From positions 1 to 10,658 of the forward strand of contig JAOXYB010061334.1 in the NCBI GenBank assembly GCA_028565635.1: a stretch of DNA of 10,658 bases, read 5' to 3'. The notes under the pieces were generated by a model. It saw only the letters and a list, made by a program, of their open reading frames with translations. It made no database searches and had not been told where the DNA came from. A program made the translations under genes and the position numbers. Source of the DNA: Phoronis ovalis (lineage: Eukaryota > Phoronida > Phoronidae). Shown here piece by piece: positions 1-7,040 of the stretch; positions within the stretch are counted from its first letter, which is position 1, and every line of letters begins with the position of its first letter.

Positions 1-120
1 TTTGCGTAAAAATGGATTACTACTCAAATATTTTAAATTTTGGATTGCTACCCTTATATTACACAAAATTTGGATTGGGTTTGCTACCGCAAGCTAAAAT
101 TTTGGATTGGGTTCCGCGGC
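1..120. repeat. Degenerate ~30-bp tandem repeat at left edge
   Basis: The core TGGATT recurs at 13, 41, 71 and 103, spaced 28, 30 and 32 bp. Each copy is preceded by an A/T run (AAAATTT-like), and the first three are followed by a CTAC or GCTACC-like segment. It looks like the end of a diverged minisatellite entering from the left. No coding potential is seen. Confidence 0.5.
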
Positions 121-743
121 ACATCCCCGTTGTCAAAAAACATTGAGTCTAAACCCAACTGTAAAATCTTAATAGTGACCTTTGACCTGTAAATCAATGA
201 GATATTCTGGATGACAAAAATAACTGACCCTGATGTTTAAAGTAAGTAACATAAGGCAGGTGTTTACCATGTTTCACCACCTCATAAAATCGCCCATTTT
301 TAACTAGAAATTTGCATTGCAAAAGATATTTTAACCTGAGTGTCTTATCTAACTTGCGTATTTAAAGATATTTATACATGTATTTGACATTGTTTTGGTC
401 CACTTTCTGGACAGAATACTGCATAGAGAACATTTTTTTTTTTTTAATTTGTGATAATAGAAAATTCACAAAATTTATTCAGTTTGGCCTCATTGCAACC
501 TTCACTTGGCTTTTCAAGGTAGGCACCGAGTTAATATTTCTCTGCAGTATTACCTGTACCTGCAATGCAAACTTGCAATGTAAATAGCTTTCAAAATAAT
601 AGTAATAGTAAAAGATTCCAACAGACATTTTGTTTCTATACAAAACCTCTTGATTTCTGAACAATAATTTGCAAGAGCCGCATTATGTGCATATTCCTTT
701 TGGACCAGGAATAATTAAACCAAAATTAATTGTTCTATGGGTA
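121..743. other. Non-coding, nothing recognised
   Basis: AT-rich sequence with a poly-T run near 432-445. Open frames here, such as the one at 378-587, are short, rich in Phe/Cys and lack exon-like codon use or credible splice borders. This is either intron of the gene to the right or intergenic sequence. Confidence 0.5.
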
Positions 744-751
744 ACCTCACA
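744..751. repeat. Target-site duplication, left copy (ACCTCACA)
   Basis: This string is identical to 1217-1224 on the other side of the inverted-repeat element. The 8-bp length is the basis for the hAT-like assignment. Confidence 0.75.
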
Positions 752-1216
752 ACAGTCTGAATAAATCCATCCGTTAGTGTTCCATACCTTCTCAACTAAC
801 GTCTGGTCTTAACAACAGTCAATTTTTGTTTATTATCTCGAAAAGCAGAAGAACGATAATCCCCTTATTTCTATATAAAGTGTTACGAAAGTCTTGGCAC
901 CAATCAAATTGCAGCTTACAATAATAGGTATAACAGTGGACTAAGCGGGTGGGGGTCGATCACACATTCTTTCCTGCCAGAGCTTATCTATAGTCCACTA
1001 AGCAAGCTCCCCAGGGATAACAGAATGAGTTATCATGATAGAATAGATGTGGTAGGCGACGATGGATCACGCATAGAGGAAGGCTTATCTTGGTGGGCAA
1101 AGTTCAGTCAAAAGTTTAATGACGTAATTATTTCGCTCTTGCTAAATTGAAGGAATATAACCCCAGATGTTAGTTGAGAAGGTACAGAACACTAACAGAT
1201 GGATATATTCTGACTG
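752..1216. mobile_element. hAT-like non-autonomous element (MITE) with ~54-bp terminal inverted repeats
   Basis: The left end (753-806, starting CAGTCTGAATA) and the reverse complement of the right end (1163-1216, starting CAGTCAGAATA) match over about 54 bp with roughly six mismatches. The flanks carry the same 8-bp string ACCTCACA at 744-751 and 1217-1224, in the same orientation. An 8-bp target duplication and CAG-type termini are typical of hAT elements. The left end has one extra A at 752 that the right end lacks. The ~465-bp element has no transposase-like reading frame, so it is non-autonomous. Inside, 935-943 and 991-999 form a perfect 9-bp inverted repeat (AGTGGACTA / TAGTCCACT). Confidence 0.85.
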
Positions 1217-1224
1217 ACCTCACA
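1217..1224. repeat. Target-site duplication, right copy (ACCTCACA)
   Basis: Direct copy of 744-751, immediately after the right terminal inverted repeat, which ends ...GACTG at 1216. Confidence 0.75.
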
Positions 1225-2287
1225 CCTGCTTCATTACCTGGGTTTTCTTCATATATGTTTCTCGAATCATTTCCCATATTAGGTTAATTATATAAGAGTG
1301 CCGAATGTTGGCTAGTATAAATGTAATAATGCTCAGCATGTTTGCCCACAGTGAGATATGCTCTTACCTGCCTTACCTACTGCTTACTATACACCTCTAA
1401 GTTTCCATTGTATTGCATGCTTTTAGTTGACATTTCCTGCTTTATGTTTGTACAAAATTGGTACTCTCTTGTAGCGGCATAGTATTACACAACCAACAGT
1501 GGTTTAATTATCTTGATCATGGAGTAATGAAAGCTGTAAATGTATGTAGTATTTGTACTGCTGGACCTATAGACATATCAACAGATGTCCATGCATGTAA
1601 TTGTACAAAGAACCAATTTTGGTTTTAAAATTAATTATGTAGCTAGTATGTTTGACGTCAGGTTTCATGCAATTGAAAATTATACAAGAATCTGATCTAT
1701 ATGGCTGATGCAGAAACCAAATCCACTGCTGGTTTAAGGAACACCCCCATAACTAACAAAAAGTTAAAAATAGCAAATATGCTTACCCACTTTCCTTAAA
1801 TCTAATCTGACCTGATCAGTACATATGAGCAAAACATAGATATCAAACAATAAAGGGTAATGTTTTTTTGCAATTTTTATTAATAACCTGTATCTAAGTT
1901 TTTGAATGTGAATTGTTTAAGAACTCAGTTTACATGTACTTGTTAATGGAACAAATTGCAGGAAATATTATGTCATCAGATAAATGAGAAAATGAACAGC
2001 TTATACGTGTTGAAAGAGACAAAATTATCCATTTGCAAGGAATATAATATACCATTATTAATAATAGTCAAATTTGGTATGAGATATCAAAACATGTGCA
2101 TATACCTCTGAATATCTTAGATCCATAATCCTTTATGGGTACGGTTCAGAAATAAGTATGTACCAAGGAAACTGCATGTCTGCCATTGGAAATACTCGAC
2201 GGCCATAAGGAACCAAAAAAATATTGCACTGTTGTGGTAGCGGAGTTGGAGGTTTCATAAGGATTTTGTCTTTATTTTGTGTTACAG
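1225..2287. other. Probable intron or 5' flank, no confident exon
   Basis: The stretch is AT-rich and ends in a good splice acceptor (TTTGTC...GTGTTACAG at 2287). I looked for the preceding SNAP-25 exon, which would encode the ionic-layer region 'LDEQG', and did not find it. Two weak candidates, an ATG frame at 1701-1799 and an open stretch at 1962-2076, are discussed under rejected items. Confidence 0.5.
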
Positions 2288-2361
2288 ATCATCTGGATCG
2301 TGTTGAAGAAAATATGGAACAAATTAACCAAGATGTAAAAGATGCTGAAAAAAATTTAGAA
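2288..2361 (+). CDS. Exon encoding C-terminal half of a SNAP-25-type Qb SNARE helix
   Basis: The 74-nt exon starts after a pyrimidine-rich acceptor (...GTTACAG) and ends at a consensus donor (GAA|GTAAGT). It begins with two bases of a split codon, then encodes 24 residues, HLDRVEENMEQINQ... ending DAEKNLE. This matches the SNAP-25/SNAP-23 Qb region 'GEQL-R-EEGM-QIN-D-KEAEKNL', about residues 55-79 of human SNAP-25. The hydrophobic heptad layers +1 to +7 are all present as L, V, M, I, V, A, L. SNAP-25 acts at the plasma membrane, where it contributes two helices to the fusion SNARE bundle. The residues that normally follow (the palmitoylated cysteine cluster), the ionic-layer Gln and the second (Qc) helix are not seen in this window. 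It ends in phase 0 and can splice in frame to 2962. It could belong to the TRPC gene, to a separate SNAP gene, or be a stray duplicated exon. Confidence 0.72.
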
Positions 2362-2961
2362 GTAAGTTTGTAATTACTGCACATTAAATGACCACATGGC
2401 CTTGGAACTTTCCCTTCAAGGGCAAATTATATCTGCATGCCATTTTACATTGCGGTCTTTTTAGCTGTTGTTTGTGTGTGGTATTTTGGTAAAGAAATGT
2501 TATTTGTATTATCAAAAGCTTAACATATCCAATAGTTGCTTTACTTGTGTATATTAAAGTTTAAGGGCTCTACTTACAATTGTACTTAAGGGATCTCCAC
2601 CAGTTCAAATATTGAACTGTCCAGCTACTACAACTACATTTGTTTGTATATGCATGAGCCACTATGTGTTATGGGCATCTGTCTACAGCGCAGACGATCT
2701 CTTGTTTTAAAATGTATGCTTTCATATTCCCTTTTATTTAATTTCAAAAACATGGGTTGAAATATGTATGTATATATACATATACCTCACTGTATCTGGA
2801 GATTCTACACGATTGGTAAGATTTTAATACTTCCAACTTAGACTTTCTCTTTTAATCCAGTAACAGTTACCGTCACTAAACATATAGAAATATTATAAGC
2901 AAACGTATTTGCTACTTACTTAGATTTATAGATACTGAGGAGCTATACTCATATGTTTCAG
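2362..2961 (+). other. Intron (600 nt, phase 0)
   Basis: The donor is GTAAGT at 2362 and the acceptor ATGTTTCAG ends at 2961. It contains a perfect 16-bp AT-rich palindrome at 2767-2782 (TATGTATATATACATA). No continuation of a SNAP-25 sequence, such as a Cys-rich segment, was found in it. Confidence 0.6.
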
Positions 2962-3318
2962 ATTTATGAAAAAGGATCCACTATATCTCCACAACCAGAA
3001 ATTTATGAGGCAGAATACCGTGTAGCACCAACATGTGGCTATGATACTTCATATAACAAGAACGAGGAATTAAATGATTATTATATGACAGAAGTTCCAG
3101 TGAAAGTACCTCCCTCATCCATTAATTCCATTAACTACACAGAACATTCACCTACTATTTCTCAGCCAGTAACCGTGAGTCTACAAGATGCAAAAAAAAT
3201 AGCTGTAGAGGCTGCAAGACAGGCTCTTATGTATGATATAAAACATTTGAAGGGGCTTCAAAAGACTGATGGTACTGGTGATGTAACAGAATATAAACGT
3301 GGACTACTTCCTACTGAT
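2962..3318 (+). CDS. 119-codon linker exon, unrecognised
   Basis: Acceptor ATGTTTCAG ends at 2961; the preferred donor is GAT|GTAAAT at 3318/3319. The exon is exactly 119 codons, phase 0 to phase 0. The first two thirds is acidic, Tyr/Pro/Ser-rich and probably disordered, with 'TEVPVKVPPSS'. Then comes a likely amphipathic helix, LQDAKKIAVEAARQAL, from about 3181, and a tail ending GLLPTD. I do not recognise the family. It has neither the ankyrin signature nor the second SNARE helix. The frame runs on to a stop at 3394-3396, but past 3318 it becomes poly-T and Phe-rich like intron, so I end the exon at 3318. A donor GTAAGG at 3361, also phase 0, is the alternative. It lies between the SNARE-like exon and the TRPC exons, in phase with both. 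Confidence 0.6.
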
Positions 3319-3544
3319 GTAAATAGATTTACAATTTTTTTTACATTTGCAGTTTATGGTGTAAGGACACAATTGATTTTTCATCCAGTTGTGTAAGAAC
3401 ATAAATCATTATACAGATTTCCACAGTGAAGATTGTTATTTATCCTCCTTCCAATTATTTTTTGCTATTCCAAAAATAGCTGTCCCCTTGAAAATACCTA
3501 ATCACAAATATAATTCTTACTTTATACCAGCTCCACCTAGGCAG

Positions 3545-3661
3545 CGTCACTACTATGCTAAACAATGCTACTATGTACAGAAGAGATTCCTTGGGGTTAG
3601 ACAGATGGGGCCTGTGAAGTCATTAATATGCAGTTTCGAGTCTGCCACAGTTTACGAATAA
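3545..3661 (+). CDS. Candidate alternative terminal exon
   Basis: After an acceptor-like CCTAGGCAG ending at 3544, an open frame of 38 codons (RHYYAKQCYYVQKRF...SATVYE) runs to a TAA at 3659-3661. It is in phase 0, so it could follow the exon ending at 3318. The TAA overlaps a canonical AATAAA at 3657-3662. The stretch is less AT-rich than the flanking intron. The same frame is open upstream from about 3389, so the start could differ. I recognise no domain. A stop inside the polyadenylation signal would leave a 3' UTR of only some 15-30 nt, which is unusual, so this may be coincidence. Confidence 0.25.
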   Translation, partial: RHYYAKQCYYVQKRFLGVRQMGPVKSLICSFESATVYE

Positions 3662-3662
3662 A
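3657..3662 (+). promoter_or_regulatory. Candidate polyadenylation signal AATAAA
   Basis: Canonical hexamer followed by a T/G-rich stretch (TGTTTTGCATTTTGT). Such hexamers occur often by chance in AT-rich introns. It is listed because it ends the open frame at 3545-3661. Confidence 0.3.
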
Positions 3663-5320
3663 ATGTTTTGCATTTTGTCAAAGATGGTGGCTGGACTTTC
3701 CTGATTAGTTTTGCTGTCACTTAGAAGAAGTAATTATTTTGTATCATTGTCAATTAACATATAATACCCCGAGAGCTCCAAATGATTATCATTTTCAGGT
3801 CTGATTCCATAACTTTATATAGTTCTGATTGAACAGTCTGAAGACTATATAGTCCCGTCATTTAAAAAACTGAAACGTTTACTAATCTATCTCTTGCTGA
3901 ATCTCCTTATAAAATAAGTAAAACAACCAAAAATGCCAGTGCAAAAAAATTATGTTTATAAGGTACAGAGCTGCATTCCACTCAGCCAGACTATATGACA
4001 CCTGCAATGTGCACGGCTACATGTAAACTTTTATCTTTTCATTAAACTGTCCAAAATTACGCTCAGAGTTTAAAATGTGAATAAATTGCCCTTAATATGG
4101 TGCTAGCCACCTTTGAAAGTTACTTTGCTTATCTGTTATGTGATTATGTAATTAGTAAGGAGGACATTTCTTCACATTTTGAGCAAAGGAAATGAGACAG
4201 TCCATTGAAGGTACAAAGCTAAAACTTGTCCAAAATTAAATTCTAACAGGAAATTGCAATTTTTGAAAATTTTGCTTTGTTCTTAAATGTTGTGCTTTTA
4301 TAAAATATCGATGTCAGAAAAAAAAAAAATTTCTGGCAGTTGAATTTTGAATGAAACAAAATGTTAAAAATATCTGAGCAAACACCAGAATAAATTGTCC
4401 CATAGCCTTTAATGAATTTCAGTCATCTAATGTGCACATTCACAATTCTCTAATAATGGTATATCCAGTGGCTTTCTGGCACTTAAAGACTCAAAATACA
4501 ACTTGTCCCCAGCAAAATATCCAAAAATATCAAAAAAAATTCTATATCCAATTTCCTATCTCAGCTGCCATTTTTGCTCCCATCCAGCCAGTAGATGCCA
4601 CTTCCGCCAGTCAAAGTAAAATAAATAGAGTTCATTTTAAAATTAAGTTTTGAGCCTCAATTTTGGCAATTTCCGATCCAAAAGGTGTCTAATTTATCAA
4701 AAAACAGTCTTTTTGATGACAATGTGCACACACACAGGAGAAAATGTTTAATTATAAACTGTTTGTCCACCTTGAACACTAAAATTACTGGTTTGTACTC
4801 ATCCTAGACAAGCTGTTTGGAGTTAACTATTGGAATTTATTTTGGCAAAGCTTCGGCTTTGTTGTATCTGAAATTTGTTTGCCTTAGTTGTTTAAAAAGT
4901 TATTTTTTACCCAAAATGACCGCATTACTGATTACGTAATTGTGTGTCAAGTAGGTAACGTAAATTCTCATAATAACTTATTAACAGAAATAATCATACA
5001 GTTAGTACCCTTTCATTTTCTAGTATATTGCCTTTTCATTTAACTGTTCAAAAGCTGACTTGAGTTTACAGCTCCAGTGAGTTGTTCTGAACATACTCAC
5101 AAGCTTAATTGTGTCGTTATGCCAACTACATTATCTAATAAACTGTAAATGGAATCTAAGCACTAGTTACCAAACAATGAATGTATCACTTATTTTTAAA
5201 ATTCAACAATCATAATGCATTTCCATTGCTGTAATAAATGCAGAAAAATACACTCACAGTGTAGTTAGTACTTGTTGTACAAGGTAACAAATACATGTTT
5301 TTCCATACAAATATTTACAG

Positions 5321-5531
5321 GTTCTTAATGAAGTAAAAGCATTTCGGATTACTGGTCGGTTAAAACCGACCGGTCGAATAAAACCGACAACACACAAAGT
5401 GACTGCAGAAACAGTCAAAAAAGACAATTCAGCAGCAACGACTCAAAAGCAACGGATAATTCATTTGAAAATTACTGAAGAGGCTCTGAGATATGCTGTT
5501 TCAAAGTCAGATTTAGGATTAATTGATGTTG
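5321..5531 (+). CDS. TRPC-like exon: basic linker and start of TRP_2 domain
   Basis: Acceptor ATATTTACAG ends at 5320 and the donor is GATGTTG|GTAAGA. The exon has 70 codons plus one base (phase 0 to phase 1). The first 50 or so residues form a basic, Thr/Lys-rich linker with a doubled hexapeptide GR[L/I]KPT (5354-5389). The last 20, ITEEALRYAVSKSDLGLIDV, align with the TRPC stretch 'DALLYAIRKEVVGAVELL' that opens the TRP_2 domain after the ankyrin repeats. In known TRPCs this cytosolic region packs against the ankyrin domain and helps tetramer assembly. There is no ATG start, so the gene needs upstream exons. The homology rests on the last third, and the linker is unrecognised. Confidence 0.75.
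5354..5389. repeat. Two 18-bp tandem units within coding sequence, the first a near-perfect palindrome
   Basis: Units 5354-5371 and 5372-5389 differ at a few positions and encode GRLKPT and GRIKPT. Within the first, GGTCGGTT (5354-5361) and AACCGACC (5364-5371) are exact inverted copies around AA. The duplication keeps the reading frame. Confidence 0.85.
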
Positions 5532-5889
5532 GTAAGAAAGGTTGATATGAGTGCAGGCATTTTAAAGCAGTTTTTAGCTTTCTGATCCTGTCTAGTGTGC
5601 CAAAAACATACATTGTATGTGCAAATACCCTTTTTTGGAAACCCAACTCTATGTCAGTCACTGACTCATTCCCTCACCAGTTTTCAAAGTATGTGATTAA
5701 CCACAATAATATACTTAGTGTGTGTGCGTTTTTTTTTGTACATATTCACAGCTGCTGCTTTGCATATGTTTTCATAATGTACTGCGGTTATGGTACCCAA
5801 TAAATGAAAAGATAAGGCATCCGGCTTAACTCTGTACTGGTTGCGTGGTGTGTTATTTAATGTAATTTGACAGGGTTTGCTACCATCAG
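5532..5889 (+). other. Intron (358 nt, phase 1)
   Basis: Donor GTAAGA at 5532; acceptor CCATCAG ends at 5889. Another acceptor-like CAG ends at 5873, 16 nt upstream. Entering there from the phase-1 donor would give an immediate stop (TAG at 5890-5892 in that frame), so 5889 is preferred. Confidence 0.6.
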
Positions 5890-5930
5890 CTAGTGCGAAG
5901 CAACAAGAATTACTTTCATTGGAGCAACAG
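5890..5930 (+). CDS. TRPC-like 41-nt small exon within TRP_2
   Basis: The exon completes a split codon (G+CT, Ala), then encodes 13 residues, SAKQQELLSLEQQ, and ends at CAG|GTAGTG in phase 0. It fits between the TRP_2 opening helix and the 'LRGILPM' exon, where vertebrate TRPCs have a variable loop. The sequence is not itself diagnostic. Support comes from phase, splice borders and position. The same frame is also open back to 5874, which would add GLLPSA-like residues if the preceding exon ended in phase 0. Confidence 0.55.
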
Positions 5931-6032
5931 GTAGTGTCTTTCTCACTTGTTGTATTATACACAGGGGACAGGCTAAAATGTTTTTCATTTTGGCTTAATT
6001 ATCACATACTTTGAAAAGTGTTCACATTTCAG
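5931..6032 (+). other. Short intron (102 nt, phase 0)
   Basis: Donor GTAGTG; acceptor TTCACATTTCAG ends at 6032. It is the shortest intron in the model. Confidence 0.6.
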
Positions 6033-6392
6033 CTTCGTGGCATTTTGCCAATGATAATGGTTTTCTTTGCAGTACTGCCAGAATGGAAAAAACATGCTGA
6101 AGATGCAGATCCCGCCTGGCATCCAATGATACATGCAGCAAATGAAAACAATGCTCAAGTCCTCCTTCATATGAAAGTTAAAGGCCAAATTGACATTCCT
6201 AAACCTCATGATTACTTCTGCACTGCAGAAAAATGCCAGATGGATTCATTTAAACATGCTTTGCTACGTGTTAATACATACAAAGCCTTAGCTAAGCCAG
6301 CTTACCTACTATCCACAGAAGATCCTATTAAAACTGCTTTTGATCGTCGTCTGCAGATGTTAAAATTGGGTGAATTAGAGAAAGAGTTTAAG
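6033..6392 (+). CDS. TRPC-like exon: TRP_2 domain, fourth-ankyrin-like helices and metal-site region
   Basis: The exon has 120 codons, phase 0 to 0, acceptor ATTTCAG and donor AAG|GTAACT. Residues 30-51 (HPMIHAANENNAQVLLH...KG) match the TRPC ankyrin-like 'PIMLAAHTNNYEIIKLL'. Residues 53-68 contain IDIPKPHDYFC....C, the counterpart of the conserved PRPH..C.C..C. Then FKHALLRVNTYKALAKPAY and STEDPIKTAF match TRPC 'RHSRSRLNIYKALASPS' and 'SSEDP..TAF'. The exon ends LGELEKEFK, as in 'LSKVENEFK'. These motifs are specific for TRPC rather than other TRP groups. The metal-site series is H59, C63, A65, C68, where TRPC4/5 have His, Cys, Cys, Cys. The ~29 N-terminal residues (LRGILPMIMVFFAVLPEW...) are hydrophobic and not conserved. 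This cytosolic layer sits below the membrane domain. Confidence 0.93.
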
Positions 6393-6776
6393 GTAACTTT
6401 TACAACTTATGTAACAGTTGCATATTTTCTGGTAGTTGCTTTTTTCATATGTGTAGCAGGCCATTTGTTATTTGATGTTGGATTCATCATCAAATGTAAC
6501 TAACAGTGTTCCACTTCTATTCCAGCAATGACTCAATGTAGATTTGAAAAAAAAGTAAATTCTATCCTTTGTCATATTTGGGCCATCACGCCGTGGCTTA
6601 TACCAGTTTCAGTAGCATTAAGTGACTCATAGTGTACTCTGCCTGGATAGGATGCTAGTCTATCGCAGGTTACTTCCCCAGTGTTATAAACACTGGTACC
6701 CTTTAACACCTTGGTGGAGAGAAGGAAATGGCGATAAAGTGTCTTGTTTAGGGACACATCACTGATGACCTGTGTG

Positions 6777-6787
6777 GGATTCGAACC
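6777..6787 (-). promoter_or_regulatory. Pol III B box of the SINE
   Basis: GGTTCGAATCC on the minus strand, identical to the B-box consensus. Confidence 0.8.
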
Positions 6788-6818
6788 TGCAATCTTTCAA
6801 TTTGCAGTCCAGCACCTA

Positions 6819-6830
6819 CCACCTGAGCCA
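6819..6830 (-). promoter_or_regulatory. Pol III A box of the SINE
   Basis: TGGCTCAGGTGG on the minus strand, one position off the TRGCNNAGYNGG consensus. Confidence 0.75.
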
Positions 6831-6863
6831 CCATTGTAAGTGATTTTGTAAATATATTTATAG

Positions 6864-7040
6864 ACAGAATATCTGAAACTTGCTGCTCAAGTAGAAGATT
6901 TCACCTGTGATATGATACAGTTGTGTGGAAAAAAGTCAGATCTTAGTATGTTCTTAAATCGTTGCACTAATCCAGAACAAGAAGGCGAAAGTAAATCTCT
7001 AGCAAGAGTCATTAGAGCAGATGCAGAAGGAGCTAAAAAG
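6864..7040 (+). CDS. TRPC-like exon: linker helices before the membrane domain
   Basis: The exon has 59 codons, phase 0 to 0, donor AAG|GTAACA. TEYLKLAAQVEDFTCDMIQLC follows EFK from the previous exon exactly as TRPC 'EFK.EY..LS.QC..F..DLL...' does. KSDLSMFLNRC corresponds to 'SRELEIILN', and SLARVIRADAEGAKK corresponds to 'LARLKLAIKY..KE'. In TRPC structures these are the linker helices between the ankyrin/TRP_2 layer and the transmembrane part. The 'NPEQEGES' loop is variable in the family. Start and frame are fixed by the neighbouring exons and by the stop that the alternative acceptor would create. Confidence 0.92.

Larger units (their letters stand above)
3319..5320 (+). other. Long intron (~2.0 kb, phase 0) with a possible alternative 3' end
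   Basis: Starts GTAAATAG and ends ATATTTACAG. Apart from the candidate short terminal exon at 3545-3661 it holds AT-rich sequence with A-runs (about 4318-4330). Diverged blocks near 4030-4075, 4212-4262 and 5028-5085 resemble a block at 8860-9010. The open frame at 4432-4653 is compositionally intron-like and has no recognisable similarity. Confidence 0.6.
6583..6836 (-). mobile_element. tRNA-derived SINE (minus strand, head at right)
   Basis: On the minus strand, 6830-6819 reads TGGCTCAGGTGG, a close match to the RNA polymerase III A box. Positions 6787-6777 read GGTTCGAATCC, a perfect B box, and the spacing (31 nt between the boxes) is right for a tRNA head. The body toward the left has TGTCTTGTTTAGGGACACA-like sequence (+ strand, about 6740-6758) and GGATAGGATGCTAGTCTATCGC (+ strand, about 6645-6667). 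Both resemble conserved internal segments I recall from SINEs of marine invertebrates and lancelets. Its left limit is approximate, and I found no clear target duplication. It is too degenerate for a functional tRNA: the stems do not close well. Confidence 0.8.
6393..6863 (+). other. Intron (471 nt, phase 0) carrying a SINE
   Basis: Donor GTAACT; acceptor TATTTATAG ends at 6863. CAG at 6865-6867 is a rival acceptor, but using it would shift the frame into TGA. More than half of the intron is the minus-strand SINE listed separately, which ends about 28 nt from the exon. Confidence 0.7.

Noticed and set aside
378-587. 69-codon open frame, + strand
   Set aside because: Phe/Cys/Thr-rich product of AT-rich sequence and a poly-T run, with no similarity and no splice context.
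1701-1799. ATG frame starting MADAETKSTAGL, reminiscent of the MAxxA-type start of SNAP-25
   Set aside because: After the first few residues there is no SNAP-25 similarity and the frame stops after 32 codons. No good donor continues it in phase, so the resemblance is probably chance.
1962-2076. Open 115-nt stretch with CAG before it and GGTATGA after it, phase-compatible with the exon at 2288
   Set aside because: The translation (EILCHQINEKMNSLY...) does not match the SNAP-25 region expected there (ending LDEQG) or any domain I know. Phase match alone is a one-in-three chance.
4432-4653. 73-codon open frame in the long intron
   Set aside because: Composition is the same as the surrounding intron. 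There is no recognisable domain, no ankyrin signature and no paired splice sites.
5684-5962. 92-codon minus-strand open frame
   Set aside because: It lies antisense across a TRPC exon and intron sequence. The product is Cys/Asn-rich without similarity, so I treat it as a shadow frame.
6393-6503. Continuation of the TRPC exon frame into a hydrophobic stretch
   Set aside because: After the GTAACT donor the encoded hydrophobic run does not match TRPC, and the next exon (6864) continues the family alignment without a gap.
6770-6836. tRNA gene on the minus strand
   Set aside because: A and B boxes are present, but the acceptor and T stems do not pair properly and conserved SINE body follows, so it is a SINE head.
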